64,000 nt of DNA from Verrucomicrobiota bacterium (lineage in GTDB: Bacteria > Verrucomicrobiota > Verrucomicrobiia > Limisphaerales > UBA9464): positions 1-64,000 of the forward strand of contig JAFLEF010000024.1 of NCBI GenBank assembly GCA_017309115.1, given 5' to 3'. Positions within the stretch are counted from its first letter, which is position 1. Every line of letters begins with the position of its first letter. The translations under genes were made by a program, and so were the position numbers. Positions 27,638-36,011 of this stretch are shown in pieces. The notes below the pieces were generated by a model. It made no database searches, was not told the DNA's origin, and saw nothing but the letters and a program-made list of their open reading frames with translations.

Positions 27638-28744
27638 ATGAAGACGTGGGGAATTCTCCTGGGGCTGCTGTTTGGCGTCGGCTGTTTGCGGGCCGCGGAA
27701 ACCAACGCGGCCCGCGTGCTTCCGGTCCGGGGCTTCTGCATTGAGGCGCCGTCGCCCAATCGGCTCGACGACTTTGTGAAGTTCATCGAGGAGGAACTCG
27801 CGCCACGGTCGGTGAACGTCCTCATCCTGCGGGTGGATTACCGGTTCCAGTATCAGAGCCGTCCCGAGTTGGCGGATCCCACTGGACTGTCTCGGGCGGA
27901 TGCCCAGAAGCTCGCGGCCGCCTGCCGTCGGCACCAAATCCGAATCATCCCGCAGGTCAATCTGCTCGGACATCAGTCGTGGCAATCCCAGCTGGGTAAG
28001 CTGCTGCAGGTTTATCCCGAGTTCGACGAGACGCCGCAGGTGAAACTGCCGGAGAAGTACAAGTGGCCGAATCCCGATCGGCTCTACTGCAAAAGTTACT
28101 GCCCGCGGCATCCGCAGGTTCATGACGTGGTGTTCGCGTTGATGGATGAGGTCTGTGACGCCTTTGGTGCCGACGCCTTTCACGCCGGCATGGATGAAGT
28201 GTTTTATCTGGGAGAAGACCAATGCCCGCGCTGCCGTGGACGCAGCAAAGCCGAACTGTTTGCCGATGAACTCAAGGCCATCCAGGGCCACCTGAAGAAG
28301 TCGCAGCGTCAGCTGTGGATCTGGGGCGATCGCTTGTTGGACGGCCGAACCACCGGGTTGGGCGAATGGGAGGCGAGCTTCAATGACACCCACGGGGCGG
28401 TGGATCTGATCCCGAAGGACATCGTCATTTGTGACTGGCACTACGAGCAGCCCGCCCCGACGGCAGTGTATTTCGCGATGAAGGGATTCGGGGTGGTGAG
28501 TTGTCCCTGGAGAAATCCCGAAGTGGGCGTCGCGCAGGTGAAGGATATGCACCGCTTTCGGGAAGAATCCCCGGCGGTCCTGCGGGACCGTTTCCTGGGC
28601 GTGATGCAAACCGTGTGGTCAGGCTCCGGCGGCTTCTTGGATCAGTTCTACGGACGCCGGACCAATGCGCCCGCCAAGAATCCGGACCACACCGAAGCCA
28701 CCTGTTTCCGCAAGACCTTCGAAGAAATCACGTCGGACCGGTAG
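27638..28744 (+). CDS. Secreted glycoside hydrolase, GH20-like
   Basis: A 368-residue protein with a signal peptide (cleavage near Ala20 in GCLRAAE). It is a TIM-barrel-like enzyme with the GH20 catalytic pair in HAGMDEVFY (about 181-189), where Asp-Glu act in substrate-assisted hydrolysis of beta-N-acetylhexosaminides. A CPRCRGRSK segment follows, usual in bacterial relatives annotated as family 20 hydrolases. It lacks the N-terminal GH20b domain, so it is a short form, and specificity cannot be stated. It is the last gene of the rightward group with the four permeases. Beyond it lie about 265 bases of dispersed repeats. Confidence 0.8.
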   Translation: MKTWGILLGLLFGVGCLRAAETNAARVLPVRGFCIEAPSPNRLDDFVKFIEEELAPRSVNVLILRVDYRFQYQSRPELADPTGLSRADAQKLAAACRRHQIRIIPQVNLLGHQSWQSQLGKLLQVYPEFDETPQVKLPEKYKWPNPDRLYCKSYCPRHPQVHDVVFALMDEVCDAFGADAFHAGMDEVFYLGEDQCPRCRGRSKAELFADELKAIQGHLKKSQRQLWIWGDRLLDGRTTGLGEWEASFNDTHGAVDLIPKDIVICDWHYEQPAPTAVYFAMKGFGVVSCPWRNPEVGVAQVKDMHRFREESPAVLRDRFLGVMQTVWSGSGGFLDQFYGRRTNAPAKNPDHTEATCFRKTFEEITSDR

Positions 28745-28754
28745 GGAACGAGAA

Positions 28755-28786
28755 GGTCTCCCGCGGAGGACGCGGAGTTCGCGGAG
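28755..28786. repeat. 32-bp dispersed repeat (GCGGAGGACGCGGAG type)
   Basis: Identical over 32 bp to the reverse complement of 43756-43787. It lies 10 bases after the GH20-like gene. Confidence 0.85.
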
Positions 28787-28795
28787 GAAGAAACG

Positions 28796-28827
28796 GGTAG
28801 GGCGAGGCTCCCGCCGAGCCGTTCGCG
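28796..28827 (+). repeat. Dispersed GGTAGGGCGAGG element
   Basis: A 32-base element with 29 identities to 35708-35739. The core is also found inverted at 6378-6397. Confidence 0.75.
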
Positions 28828-28850
28828 CCCCACCGTAGCCGAGGGAACAA

Positions 28851-28938
28851 GGCGCTGACTCTCCCGGAACACTCCACGCGCCAGATTCCCAATAACGCGT
28901 CAGGGCACGGAATGGCGCCTCCTCCCGTCGGCGGCTAC
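28851..28938 (+). repeat. 88-bp dispersed repeat, copy 1
   Basis: Runs from GGCGCTGACT to GGCGGCTAC. Close copies are 30403-30490 and 31083-31170. All contain GAACACTCCA, ACGCGTCAGGGCA and ATGGCGCCTCC. Together with neighbouring repeats it fills the gap between the GH20-like and SGNH genes. Confidence 0.85.
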
Positions 28939-29010
28939 GAGCGCGGGAATGGCATCTCACGGAGCGAAACCGTTGGGTACGGTTCCGATCCCATGCCACT
29001 GTAGGGTCAA

Positions 29011-30375
29011 ATGGCGCCTTCAGACCCACCGATCCAGCGCACCACGTCGACCCGAAACCGGCCAACCCTGTCCTGGACGGTTGCCTGGATTCTCTTGGGC
29101 TTCGGGCTCCTATCGGTCGGATGGATGGTGACGTACGGCTACCATCTCAACCTGGCACCCCTGTATTATGGCGGACTTCTCTCCGGATTCCTCCTGGTGG
29201 TGCTGTCCAAACGACTGTCGCTTGGCGTGGTGTTCCATAACGTCGCCAACACCCTTCTGTTACTGGTCGTCGGACTGTGCGCGCTCGACGCGATCCACGG
29301 TCTTCGAACTAGGTCCTCTCGCGCGGCACCGTCGGCGCAGCGGGCGTTTTCCTTCGAGGTGGCTCGCGGCGATCCGCAACAGTTCCGCAACTGGTGGAAG
29401 GACTACGTGCAGGAATGGAACCGACTGTTCCAAGAGATCACCATGCCGGATCCCTCGGGACAATTGCCCTTCCGGTTCCGACCTGGGTCCCAGGTCCAGT
29501 TCCGCGAGAGCCTGTTCTCCATCAATTCCTACGGACTCCGCGACCGGGAGTTTCCTTTCGAGAAGCAAGGCCAGTACCGGATTGTGGCGTTGGGAGAATC
29601 CACCACCATGGGCGTGACGCTCCAGGAAACTGACCGACCCTGGTCGTTGGCTCTGGAGGAGCGGATCCGTCAAAGCCCAGATGGCCCGCGCCCCGTCCAA
29701 GTCATCAACGCAGGTGTTTCGGGCTACACATTGGCCGACGGTCTGAATTTACTGCGGGAGACCGTCCTGCCGCTGAAGCCCGATCTGCTCATCTCGTACT
29801 TCGGGTACAACGGCTTCGATTTCCTCATCGGGCCGACGTCGATTTTGCGGGAGACCGCGCCCGTCCGGAAATCCCGACCGTCGCCCACGTTGGAACGGTT
29901 TGAGTATCAGTGGAACCTGCAACGCTACCGCCGACGCAACTTCCAGCCGGACCCGGATCCCGTCATGGTTGCCCGCCTCACCGAAGGCCTTCTGGAGTCC
30001 CACTACGCCAAGCTCTACGCGGATCTCATTGCGGTCGCCCAGGAGAACGACATCCCCTTGGTGCTCGCGAGTTTCAACATGGCGGTCGATCACGGCAGTG
30101 CGCCGGAAGTGATTGAGTTCTATCGGGCGGTCTTCCCCTCGGTGAACTTTTCAATCCTCGCCAATCAGGTGCACACCCGCCTAATTCGGTCACTGGCGGA
30201 ACAACACGAGGGCGTCTGGTTCGTGGACATCTCCGATGGTCTGGATGGCGCTCACGAGCACTACATCGACCTCGTCCACTTTACCCAGTCCGGAAGGGAA
30301 CGTTTGGCGCAGAATCTCCATACTGAACTCCAGGACCTCCTGAAGGCAGAGGAGCAAAGACACGGACTTCCCTAA
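29011..30375 (+). CDS. Membrane-anchored SGNH/GDSL hydrolase
   Basis: A 454-residue protein. Three hydrophobic spans lie in the first 95 residues (about 23-45, 50-66, 75-92), then an SGNH hydrolase domain. Block I is ALGESTTMG with the nucleophile Ser near 197, block II/III includes VINAGVSGYT and YFGYNGFDF, and block V is DLVHFTQSGRERLA with the Asp-His pair near 420. Such enzymes usually deacylate or deacetylate lipids or polysaccharides; the active domain would face the periplasm. Neighbours are dispersed repeats on both sides, so no operon partner is evident. ATG 29011 is the first start in frame and gives a basic N-terminus. Confidence 0.82.
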   Translation: MAPSDPPIQRTTSTRNRPTLSWTVAWILLGFGLLSVGWMVTYGYHLNLAPLYYGGLLSGFLLVVLSKRLSLGVVFHNVANTLLLLVVGLCALDAIHGLRTRSSRAAPSAQRAFSFEVARGDPQQFRNWWKDYVQEWNRLFQEITMPDPSGQLPFRFRPGSQVQFRESLFSINSYGLRDREFPFEKQGQYRIVALGESTTMGVTLQETDRPWSLALEERIRQSPDGPRPVQVINAGVSGYTLADGLNLLRETVLPLKPDLLISYFGYNGFDFLIGPTSILRETAPVRKSRPSPTLERFEYQWNLQRYRRRNFQPDPDPVMVARLTEGLLESHYAKLYADLIAVAQENDIPLVLASFNMAVDHGSAPEVIEFYRAVFPSVNFSILANQVHTRLIRSLAEQHEGVWFVDISDGLDGAHEHYIDLVHFTQSGRERLAQNLHTELQDLLKAEEQRHGLP

Positions 30376-30402
30376 AGCGCCGAACCGCGACGGCGGGTGC
30401 GA

Positions 30403-30490
30403 GGCGCTGACTCCACTAGAACACTCCATGCGCCGGAGTCCTCGGAACGCGTCAGGGCATTGTATGGCGCCTCCTCCCGTCGGCGGCTAC
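30403..30490 (+). repeat. 88-bp dispersed repeat, copy 2
   Basis: The most diverged of the three copies (for example GCATTGTATGG where the others have GCACGGAATGG). It lies between the SGNH gene and the small membrane gene. Confidence 0.8.
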
Positions 30491-30505
30491 TCAACTTCCC
30501 CAAAC

Positions 30506-30844
30506 CTACTTCCCTTCCAGCGACTGAAAGACCGGCAGGAGAACCGCCAGGAGGACTGGAAAGAAGATCAGACACAGGGTCGTCATGGAGCCCGCCAGAA
30601 ACGTTAGCCCCCATTCCTGACCCTGACGTTCATTTCGTCGGACCAAGGCAAAGACGCAAAACGCCACCACCGGAATCGGTAAGGCCAGGAGCCACGGACT
30701 GAGATCCAGACAGAGTCGGGTAAAGGCCGGTAGCGTCTGCGACCAGTGCGGTGACAGTTTGGCCACCGCCGTGAGCATCGCCCAGAGGCTGACACAGGCG
30801 AAGGTGAAGGTGAGGGAGATCAGGAGGTAGGAGAGTTTTTTCAT
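30506..30844 (-). CDS. Small membrane protein, unknown function
   Basis: A 112-residue protein with three hydrophobic spans at about 4-26, 48-68 and 86-106, and a short basic segment (RRNERQGQEW) between spans two and three. I recognise no family. A second copy with about 75% identity over the first 65 residues and a frameshift lies at 31212-31543. Both copies have the same repeat (88-bp element) just beyond their 3' ends, so gene plus repeat were probably duplicated together. A role cannot be proposed. Confidence 0.65.
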   Translation of the reverse strand: MKKLSYLLISLTFTFACVSLWAMLTAVAKLSPHWSQTLPAFTRLCLDLSPWLLALPIPVVAFCVFALVRRNERQGQEWGLTFLAGSMTTLCLIFFPVLLAVLLPVFQSLEGK

Positions 30845-30920
30845 GGCCCAGTTTGTGAGGGATTGAACTCGGGTATGACACGGCGGTTACAGTTGGCAAC
30901 CTCCCAATTTGAAATCCTGA

Positions 30921-31079
30921 TTTTTCCGTCTAACGCTATCTACGAAGAGCCGGCATTTCATCTCCGTCACCGGTGGTCATTACCTCCAACTCGACGATCC
31001 CGAGCTCGTGATCAACGCCATCCAGGGGTTGTTGGCGGAGCTCCACAAAGCCAAGTCACTGCCACTTCAGAAGCCCTAG
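30921..31079 (+). pseudogene. C-terminal fragment of an alpha/beta hydrolase
   Basis: The open frame encodes about 52 residues, with SRHFISVTGGHYLQLDDPEL then VINAIQGLLAEL, before the stop at 31077-31079. This matches the last 45 residues of the intact hydrolase at 36012-36914 (SRQSVAASAGHYVQAEDPAL then VIAAIQDLLAAL), including the catalytic His in GHY. No start codon or N-terminal part is present, and a stop lies just upstream at 30918-30920. It is a remnant of a deleted paralogue. Confidence 0.75.
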
Positions 31080-31082
31080 GTT

Positions 31083-31170
31083 CTGACTGACTCCACCGGA
31101 ACACTCCACGCGCCAGATTCCCATTTACGCGTCAGGGCACGGAATGGCGCCTCCTTCCGTCGGCGGCTAC
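31083..31170 (+). repeat. 88-bp dispersed repeat, copy 3
   Basis: Very close to copy 1 at 28851-28938, differing mainly in the first 15 bases and a few internal positions. It begins four bases after the hydrolase fragment ends. Confidence 0.85.
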
Positions 31171-31211
31171 GGACCTGGTCAGTCACCACTCAACTCTCAA
31201 CTTCCCCAAAC

Positions 31212-31543
31212 CTACTTCGCCTCCAGCGACTGAAAGACCGGGAGGAGAACTGCCAATAGAACCGGAAAGAAGATCAGGACTAGGATCGTCATCGATCCCG
31301 CGACAAAGGTTGGACCGAATTTCCGTCGGTCCTCTTTGGCGCCCCGACGAAGATACAGACCGCCACCTCCAGAATCGGTAGAACCAGGAGCCACGGGCTC
31401 ATATCCAAACAGAGTCGGGTGAACGCCGGCAGGGATTGCGACCAGTTCGGTGACAGTTTGGCCACCGCGGTGAGCATCGCCCAAAGACTGACGCAGACGA
31501 AGGTGAACGTGAGGGCGATCAGGAGGTAGGGAAGTTTCTTCAT
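31212..31543 (-). pseudogene. Frameshifted copy of the small membrane gene
   Basis: Starts at 31543 and matches the 112-residue protein of 30506-30844 for about 65 residues (SLWAMLTAVAKLSPNWSQ). A net loss of about four bases near 31325-31350 then shifts the frame. The third span (LIFFPVLLAVLLPVFQSLE) continues in another frame to 31212. The intact gene tells which frame is right on each side, so this is a disrupted duplicate rather than two genes. Confidence 0.8.
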
Positions 31544-31556
31544 GACTTAGGCGCCG

Positions 31557-32816
31557 TTACGACTTCTGACCGCGAGGGACAAAGACCAGCAGTGCCAGGA
31601 TCCCACCGATAACCGCGATCGTCGCCAGCGCCTTGCCTCCCAGGCCGGCCCATGAAGCGGGTAAATCAAACGCGACCGGCCGAAAGCCATTCGTGGTCTT
31701 GATCAAGCTAACAGCAGCCCCTCCCGGGAGAACTTCGGTGATGCTTTCGCCCCCTCGGACATACTGGGCATTGAAGGCTCCCACCTCTCGATCCATTTCA
31801 ACCGCTCGCGTCTCGAGCAAGTAGCGCGTGGTTTGCGAGGCCGCCGAGCCAAAGGCCGGGACGGTTTCATCCTGCCAGAAGCCACGCCAAGGTTGATCGG
31901 GGGTCAACTCCCTCGTGACGAGCCGGAGCCGCTGATCCTTCATGGTGATCTCTGCCCGCGGAAAATGAAGGGGCCCCTTTTCGGAGAACTCGAGCTTCAA
32001 GGTGAGGGCGTTGCCCAAATCGACGGTGAGTACCGACAGCTCATTGGCGCTCACCACCATGATCGCCTTTGCGGCCAGCGCGTTGGTAATCAGATGAGGC
32101 GATACCTTGACCTCACTGAAGTCGATCCAGTCGGGATGGGCGCCTGAGTTGGGCTGTCGGGCCACTCCTGGCAATGACGCCTTCAAGGCATTCAAAAACA
32201 GCACGACAAGTTCAGGCTCGAGTCCATCGAACCGGTTCAATTTGGGCGTCGGGAGAATGGGTGCGTTCGCCCCGGAGGAGGTGACTGAACCATTGGGACC
32301 CCTAAAGTAATCCGCGACGCGGTATCCAAACCGCTCTTTAGCGTCATACAGCCATCGTTGTTCGAAGGGATAGAGACTCTTAGTCCGCGTCGTTTGATCG
32401 AGAATCCGAGGTGCTGCCTGAGTGGGGAAAACTTGGCTTGCGGCAACGGTGTCGAGGTTTTCGATTCCAAGGATAACAGAACCTTCACCGGCGATCTCCT
32501 CGATCAGACTCCAGCGGATGCCATTGGTGAGGAAGCCGAGCTTCGCGACGCGAACGTTCCGCAATTCCTCCGCATCCTTCGGATCCGACGGCACGTTCTC
32601 TCGGAGAAGCTTCTGAAAGCGCCTTTCGTCTTTTTCTACCGTCTGCCGGATGAACGCCAGATTCGCCTGAGGTGTTGGCTTTCTCAGGGCGACCTCTAGA
32701 ACCCTGGTCACGAGGGCGACGTCGTTGCTGTGTTGAGGCGATTGCGCGAAGCAAAGGTGAATCGGGGTCACGGCCACAGCGATCCACAGCCGGAGCAAAA
32801 TAGATCTGAGTTTCAT
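31557..32816 (-). CDS. Secreted or membrane-anchored protein of unknown function
   Basis: A 419-residue protein with a signal peptide (about 1-25, ending LCFAQ), a long soluble part and a C-terminal membrane span at about 392-412 (ALATIAVIGGILALLVFV) followed by a short basic tail (PRGQKS). The layout is that of a periplasmic domain anchored at its C-terminus. No catalytic motif was recognised, and the C-terminal tail lacks a PEP or LPXTG box. It lies between the frameshifted membrane gene and the BlaR1-like gene, same strand, with 32 bases to the latter's stop, so it could be the last gene of the BlaI/BlaR1 transcript. Confidence 0.65.
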   Translation of the reverse strand: MKLRSILLRLWIAVAVTPIHLCFAQSPQHSNDVALVTRVLEVALRKPTPQANLAFIRQTVEKDERRFQKLLRENVPSDPKDAEELRNVRVAKLGFLTNGIRWSLIEEIAGEGSVILGIENLDTVAASQVFPTQAAPRILDQTTRTKSLYPFEQRWLYDAKERFGYRVADYFRGPNGSVTSSGANAPILPTPKLNRFDGLEPELVVLFLNALKASLPGVARQPNSGAHPDWIDFSEVKVSPHLITNALAAKAIMVVSANELSVLTVDLGNALTLKLEFSEKGPLHFPRAEITMKDQRLRLVTRELTPDQPWRGFWQDETVPAFGSAASQTTRYLLETRAVEMDREVGAFNAQYVRGGESITEVLPGGAAVSLIKTTNGFRPVAFDLPASWAGLGGKALATIAVIGGILALLVFVPRGQKS

Positions 32817-32848
32817 GCTGGAGAATGCGACCCGAGTTCAGTGGCCGT

Positions 32849-35221
32849 TCACCGTTTCAACACTCCATTGAATGGGTTTTCGTCACCTTGCTTCCTCAGT
32901 TTGATAACAATCTCCGCGCCATCCAAGGCCGAGGGTGGAATAGAGAACTGCGTTCCTTTGAACCCCGGAGCCGACACACTACCACCGAGGGTGTCCGACA
33001 TTTCTTTCGGAATCTCCGAGCAACTCCAGCGGCCGTCCGCGTCGGTCGTCACCACCAAATGGTCCAAGGCCAGAAACTCTTTGCCGTCTCCTTTGAAGTC
33101 AGGTCGAGGTCCGCTGAGGCGCACCAACGCTCCGGAGAGGGGCTCGCCCGCTTGATTCAACACCCGGCCGTGGATGCGCACTCCGGGTTCCGCGCGGTAG
33201 ATGAACTCCGCGGGAAACGGACCGTGTTGACGCCGGGTCCATTGGACGATTCGGGGAACATATTCGGGATGATCCGCCCAAATGGTGATGTAGTTCAGAT
33301 CGGCATGCGGATACCGGAGCGTCGCCCAGCCGTCCGAGTCGGTGTATTCGGTGCCGATGCGGGAGTGGACTCCGGGTTCGGCCACTTCAATCCGCAGCTC
33401 CATATTGCGGATCGGCTTGCCGGTGACGGCGTTCACGGCCTGGAAGCGCAGCTTACCCTGCCAGTCGTTCTTGGGATAGCGCGTGATCGGAGCGTCCCGC
33501 CACGCCGCCGGGAGATCCGGTCCGCCCACGGCCATTCCCACAATGACTTCCGAGGCGTCCGTCCAGGTGCTGATTAGGTCGACGCTCTGAACCACTCGGT
33601 GCGGATGCGGATTCTGGAAACTCGCTAGGATCAGACGCAGGGAATTGCCGTATTCCGCCACGCCCGCGGGAGCCTTGCCGGTCCAGGCGATCCGAGCGTC
33701 GGTGCCGGTCAATTGAGCCGTACTTTCGTAGCGCTGGCGCCAGTAGTTGAGCGTGTCGGTGCCATACTCGATGGGAATGTCGGCCGTCCGACCGTCGGCG
33801 TAGTTCAGACGAATCGTCGCAATCGCCGTTCCGGGTTTCTCATAATACGTCGTGGTGTGGAGCAAATAGAGGCGGCCAAACGCGCGGCCAATCGGAATGC
33901 CGTTTACCTCTGGACGGAAGTACCAAGCGTTGAGGCGCTGGGAATTTCGACCGGCCAGACGCACCAAGCCCGTGATGTTGAACGGCACGCCAAAGAAGGT
34001 TTGTTCGCCATGGGGAATCTGCATCCACATGCCGGGATCGTCCTGACGTCGCAGCAACACACGGTCGCTGGTCAGTTCCCGAGGAAAGTCGGTGAAGTCT
34101 TCGAGGTTGATGGCTTCGAGTGGCTTTTCGGTGACAGCCGGATTCCGAGTGAGCGCGCAGGACCCAAGAAATCCGATCGCGAGAACTCCCAGTAAGGCAT
34201 TCAGCCAGACGATCGGTCGCACCTTGAGCGCCAGAAGACGGGCTTTGAGAGGACCGGCGCCTTCCAGAATGCCGATTCGTTCGAGCTGCCACGTGGTTGC
34301 TCCCGGAGCGGGATAGGACGCAAGCTTCAGCAGTGTGGCGCCGTAGGACTGCTGGGTCGTTTGACCAGACTGGGCGAGGACGAGTTGATCGCAGGCCAGT
34401 TCCCGATCCTGCCGCATCCGTCGGATGGCCCAGGCCACGAGCGGATTGAACCAATGCACCATTCCGACCAGGGACATCCAGGCATTGGTGAGTGGATCCC
34501 GCCGGCGCAGGTGACCGAATTCGTGGAGCAGAATGTTGCGCCACTCCGCGTCGCTCAGAACTTGGAGCAACGAAGCAGGTACCAGCAGCACCGGCCGGAA
34601 CACTCCGAAGAGACACGGTGTCTCCAGATCGGGAGCCGCCCGCAGTTCAGTCGGGCGCGAAATCCCCATCACCTCGCGACATTCCTCGGACAGTCGAAGC
34701 ACGCGCGCATCCGCGACCAGCGGCCAGCGGCGCACAGTGCGGCGATAGAGCGCCAGGCCCAGCCAATGGCGAACCGCCAGCGCCAGGAGTCCCAACAACC
34801 AGAGCCAAGCGGCCAGCTTGGCCCAGGTCGAAAGGGAGGAGTCGGGCGACGATTCGGGACGGGTGGTCGGTCCAAAGGCATAGGGCGCTGCGGGACTGGC
34901 CGTGGGCTCCGTTGACCGGAGAGGCTCCCTGGCCGCGGCCGATTCGACGGGAACTGCGGGAACCGGAGCCAAAGTCGCGGGCAAGGCCCACAACTGGGTT
35001 CGCAGTGATTCGATCGGCCGCGGCCAGGTCCAGGAACTGACGGGTAGGGTTGGCAGAGACAATCTGAGCAGAACGACAAACCAAAGGGCGAAGCTCCACG
35101 TTGGGCCGAGCGGCCGGCGCAGAAGGCGTTGGATCACCAGGACAAGGAGGATCAACGCGGAGGCTTCCAGGCTCGCGACGGCGAGGCCGGTCCACAGGTC
35201 TACGAACACGGCAGGGGTCAT
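32849..35221 (-). CDS. BlaR1/MecR1-like M56 sensor protease with beta-sandwich ectodomain
   Basis: A 790-residue membrane protein. The first 340 residues form a peptidase M56 domain: spans near 8-28, 38-55 and 130-148, then the zinc site LLHEFGHLRRRD (about 227-238; HEFGH is the HExxH motif), and a further span near 335 ending at a Cys (FLGSCAL). Beyond it lie about 450 residues outside the membrane. They include a carboxypeptidase-regulatory-like segment (HGRVLNQAGEPLSGALVRL) rather than the penicillin-binding domain of true BlaR1, so the signal is not known to be a beta-lactam. ATG 35221 overlaps the stop of the BlaI-like gene (ATGA). It would cleave that repressor on sensing a signal. Confidence 0.87.
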   Translation of the reverse strand: MTPAVFVDLWTGLAVASLEASALILLVLVIQRLLRRPLGPTWSFALWFVVLLRLSLPTLPVSSWTWPRPIESLRTQLWALPATLAPVPAVPVESAAAREPLRSTEPTASPAAPYAFGPTTRPESSPDSSLSTWAKLAAWLWLLGLLALAVRHWLGLALYRRTVRRWPLVADARVLRLSEECREVMGISRPTELRAAPDLETPCLFGVFRPVLLVPASLLQVLSDAEWRNILLHEFGHLRRRDPLTNAWMSLVGMVHWFNPLVAWAIRRMRQDRELACDQLVLAQSGQTTQQSYGATLLKLASYPAPGATTWQLERIGILEGAGPLKARLLALKVRPIVWLNALLGVLAIGFLGSCALTRNPAVTEKPLEAINLEDFTDFPRELTSDRVLLRRQDDPGMWMQIPHGEQTFFGVPFNITGLVRLAGRNSQRLNAWYFRPEVNGIPIGRAFGRLYLLHTTTYYEKPGTAIATIRLNYADGRTADIPIEYGTDTLNYWRQRYESTAQLTGTDARIAWTGKAPAGVAEYGNSLRLILASFQNPHPHRVVQSVDLISTWTDASEVIVGMAVGGPDLPAAWRDAPITRYPKNDWQGKLRFQAVNAVTGKPIRNMELRIEVAEPGVHSRIGTEYTDSDGWATLRYPHADLNYITIWADHPEYVPRIVQWTRRQHGPFPAEFIYRAEPGVRIHGRVLNQAGEPLSGALVRLSGPRPDFKGDGKEFLALDHLVVTTDADGRWSCSEIPKEMSDTLGGSVSAPGFKGTQFSIPPSALDGAEIVIKLRKQGDENPFNGVLKR

Positions 35222-35625
35222 GATTTGGATGGGTCTGAGTTTTCGTCGAGGATCCGCTTCATCTCCTCCACTTCCTCCGGGCTGAGTCGCTGCTTCTTCA
35301 CGAAGTGGATCAACGCCGGCCGCAGCGCTCCACCGAACACCCGTTCGAGAAACGAACTGCTCTCCGCGTTGACCAAGTCCTCGCGACTCAGTGCTGCGGA
35401 GTAGAGGTAGAGATTCTTGTAGCGCTCGGCCCGGACGACCCGCTTTTGCAACAGGCGCGCCAACATGGTTCGGACCGTATTGGGATGCCACTTCTCGCGA
35501 GGGGCCAGCGCTTCAATCAAGTCGTATGCCGGCTGCGGCGACTTTTCCCAGAGCAGCGTCATCAGTTTCCACTCCTGCGGACTCAGCGCCACGTTCGGAC
35601 GCCCCTTCTGTTTGTTACGACTCAT
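35218..35625 (-). CDS. BlaI/MecI/CopY-family repressor
   Basis: A 135-residue DNA-binding protein. A winged helix-turn-helix occupies about residues 12-85 (ALSPQEWKLMTLLWEKSPQPA, then HPNTVRTMLARLLQKRVV), followed by a C-terminal dimerisation helix region. The family represses its own operon and is inactivated by cleavage through a BlaR1-type protease, which is encoded directly downstream with a 4-base stop/start overlap. A perfect TACA-GC-TGTA palindrome 16 bases before its start codon is the expected operator. Regulated targets besides the operon itself are not evident. Confidence 0.93.
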   Translation of the reverse strand: MSRNKQKGRPNVALSPQEWKLMTLLWEKSPQPAYDLIEALAPREKWHPNTVRTMLARLLQKRVVRAERYKNLYLYSAALSREDLVNAESSSFLERVFGGALRPALIHFVKKQRLSPEEVEEMKRILDENSDPSKS

Positions 35626-35640
35626 CGGATGGCTGGTTTA

Positions 35641-35654
35641 ACTACAGCTGTAGT
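35641..35654 (-). promoter_or_regulatory. BlaI-type operator overlapping a promoter
   Basis: ACTACAGCTGTAGT is a perfect 14-bp palindrome containing the TACA-N2-TGTA core typical of BlaI/MecI operators. On the - strand TTGCTA lies 17 bases before TGTAGT, so the palindrome covers the putative -10 region of the repressor gene. Repression by occlusion would follow. Confidence 0.75.
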
Positions 35655-36011
35655 GAGAGGACGTAGCAAACAGATTCGTCGGAAAAGGCGGAAGTCGGGG
35701 TCAGGCAGGTAGGGCGAGGTTTCCACCGAGCCGTTCGCGTCTCGGCGAATGACGCGGCCGGAGTCCACACACGATCGGCTCCGCGAAGCGTCGCCCCACC
35801 GGCCGAGCCCCCAACAGTCCTGGGTTGGTGCAGGAATCCGTCCCGAGTTTGGGACGTCTTCGTCCCGCTAACGGACGCTTCGCCAACGCTCGCCAACAGG
35901 AAAGGCCGGATTTCCGGGCTTTGATTGCTGGCATACTCCCTGCAACCACCGACGAATGACGGCTGGTCACAGTTCTCGCATTCCCCGTTCCGATACGGGC
36001 GTCCTTCGCTC
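35655..36011. other. Intergenic region with dispersed repeats
   Basis: Holds the GGTAGGGCGAGG element at 35708-35739 and GC-rich DNA related to the flanks of copy 28796-28827. Promoters for the divergent repressor and hydrolase genes must lie here, but only the repressor side shows a clear one. Confidence 0.55.
35708..35739 (+). repeat. Dispersed GGTAGGGCGAGG element
   Basis: 29 of 32 bases match 28796-28827. It lies about 85 bases upstream of the repressor gene. Confidence 0.75.

Noticed and set aside
28619-29065. 148-codon - strand frame rich in Arg between two genes
   Set aside because: Made of dispersed repeats (28755-28938), and overlaps the ends of both neighbours.
30863-31090. 75-codon + frame in the gap
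   Set aside because: Out of frame with the hydrolase remnant at 30921-31079, which explains the conservation better.
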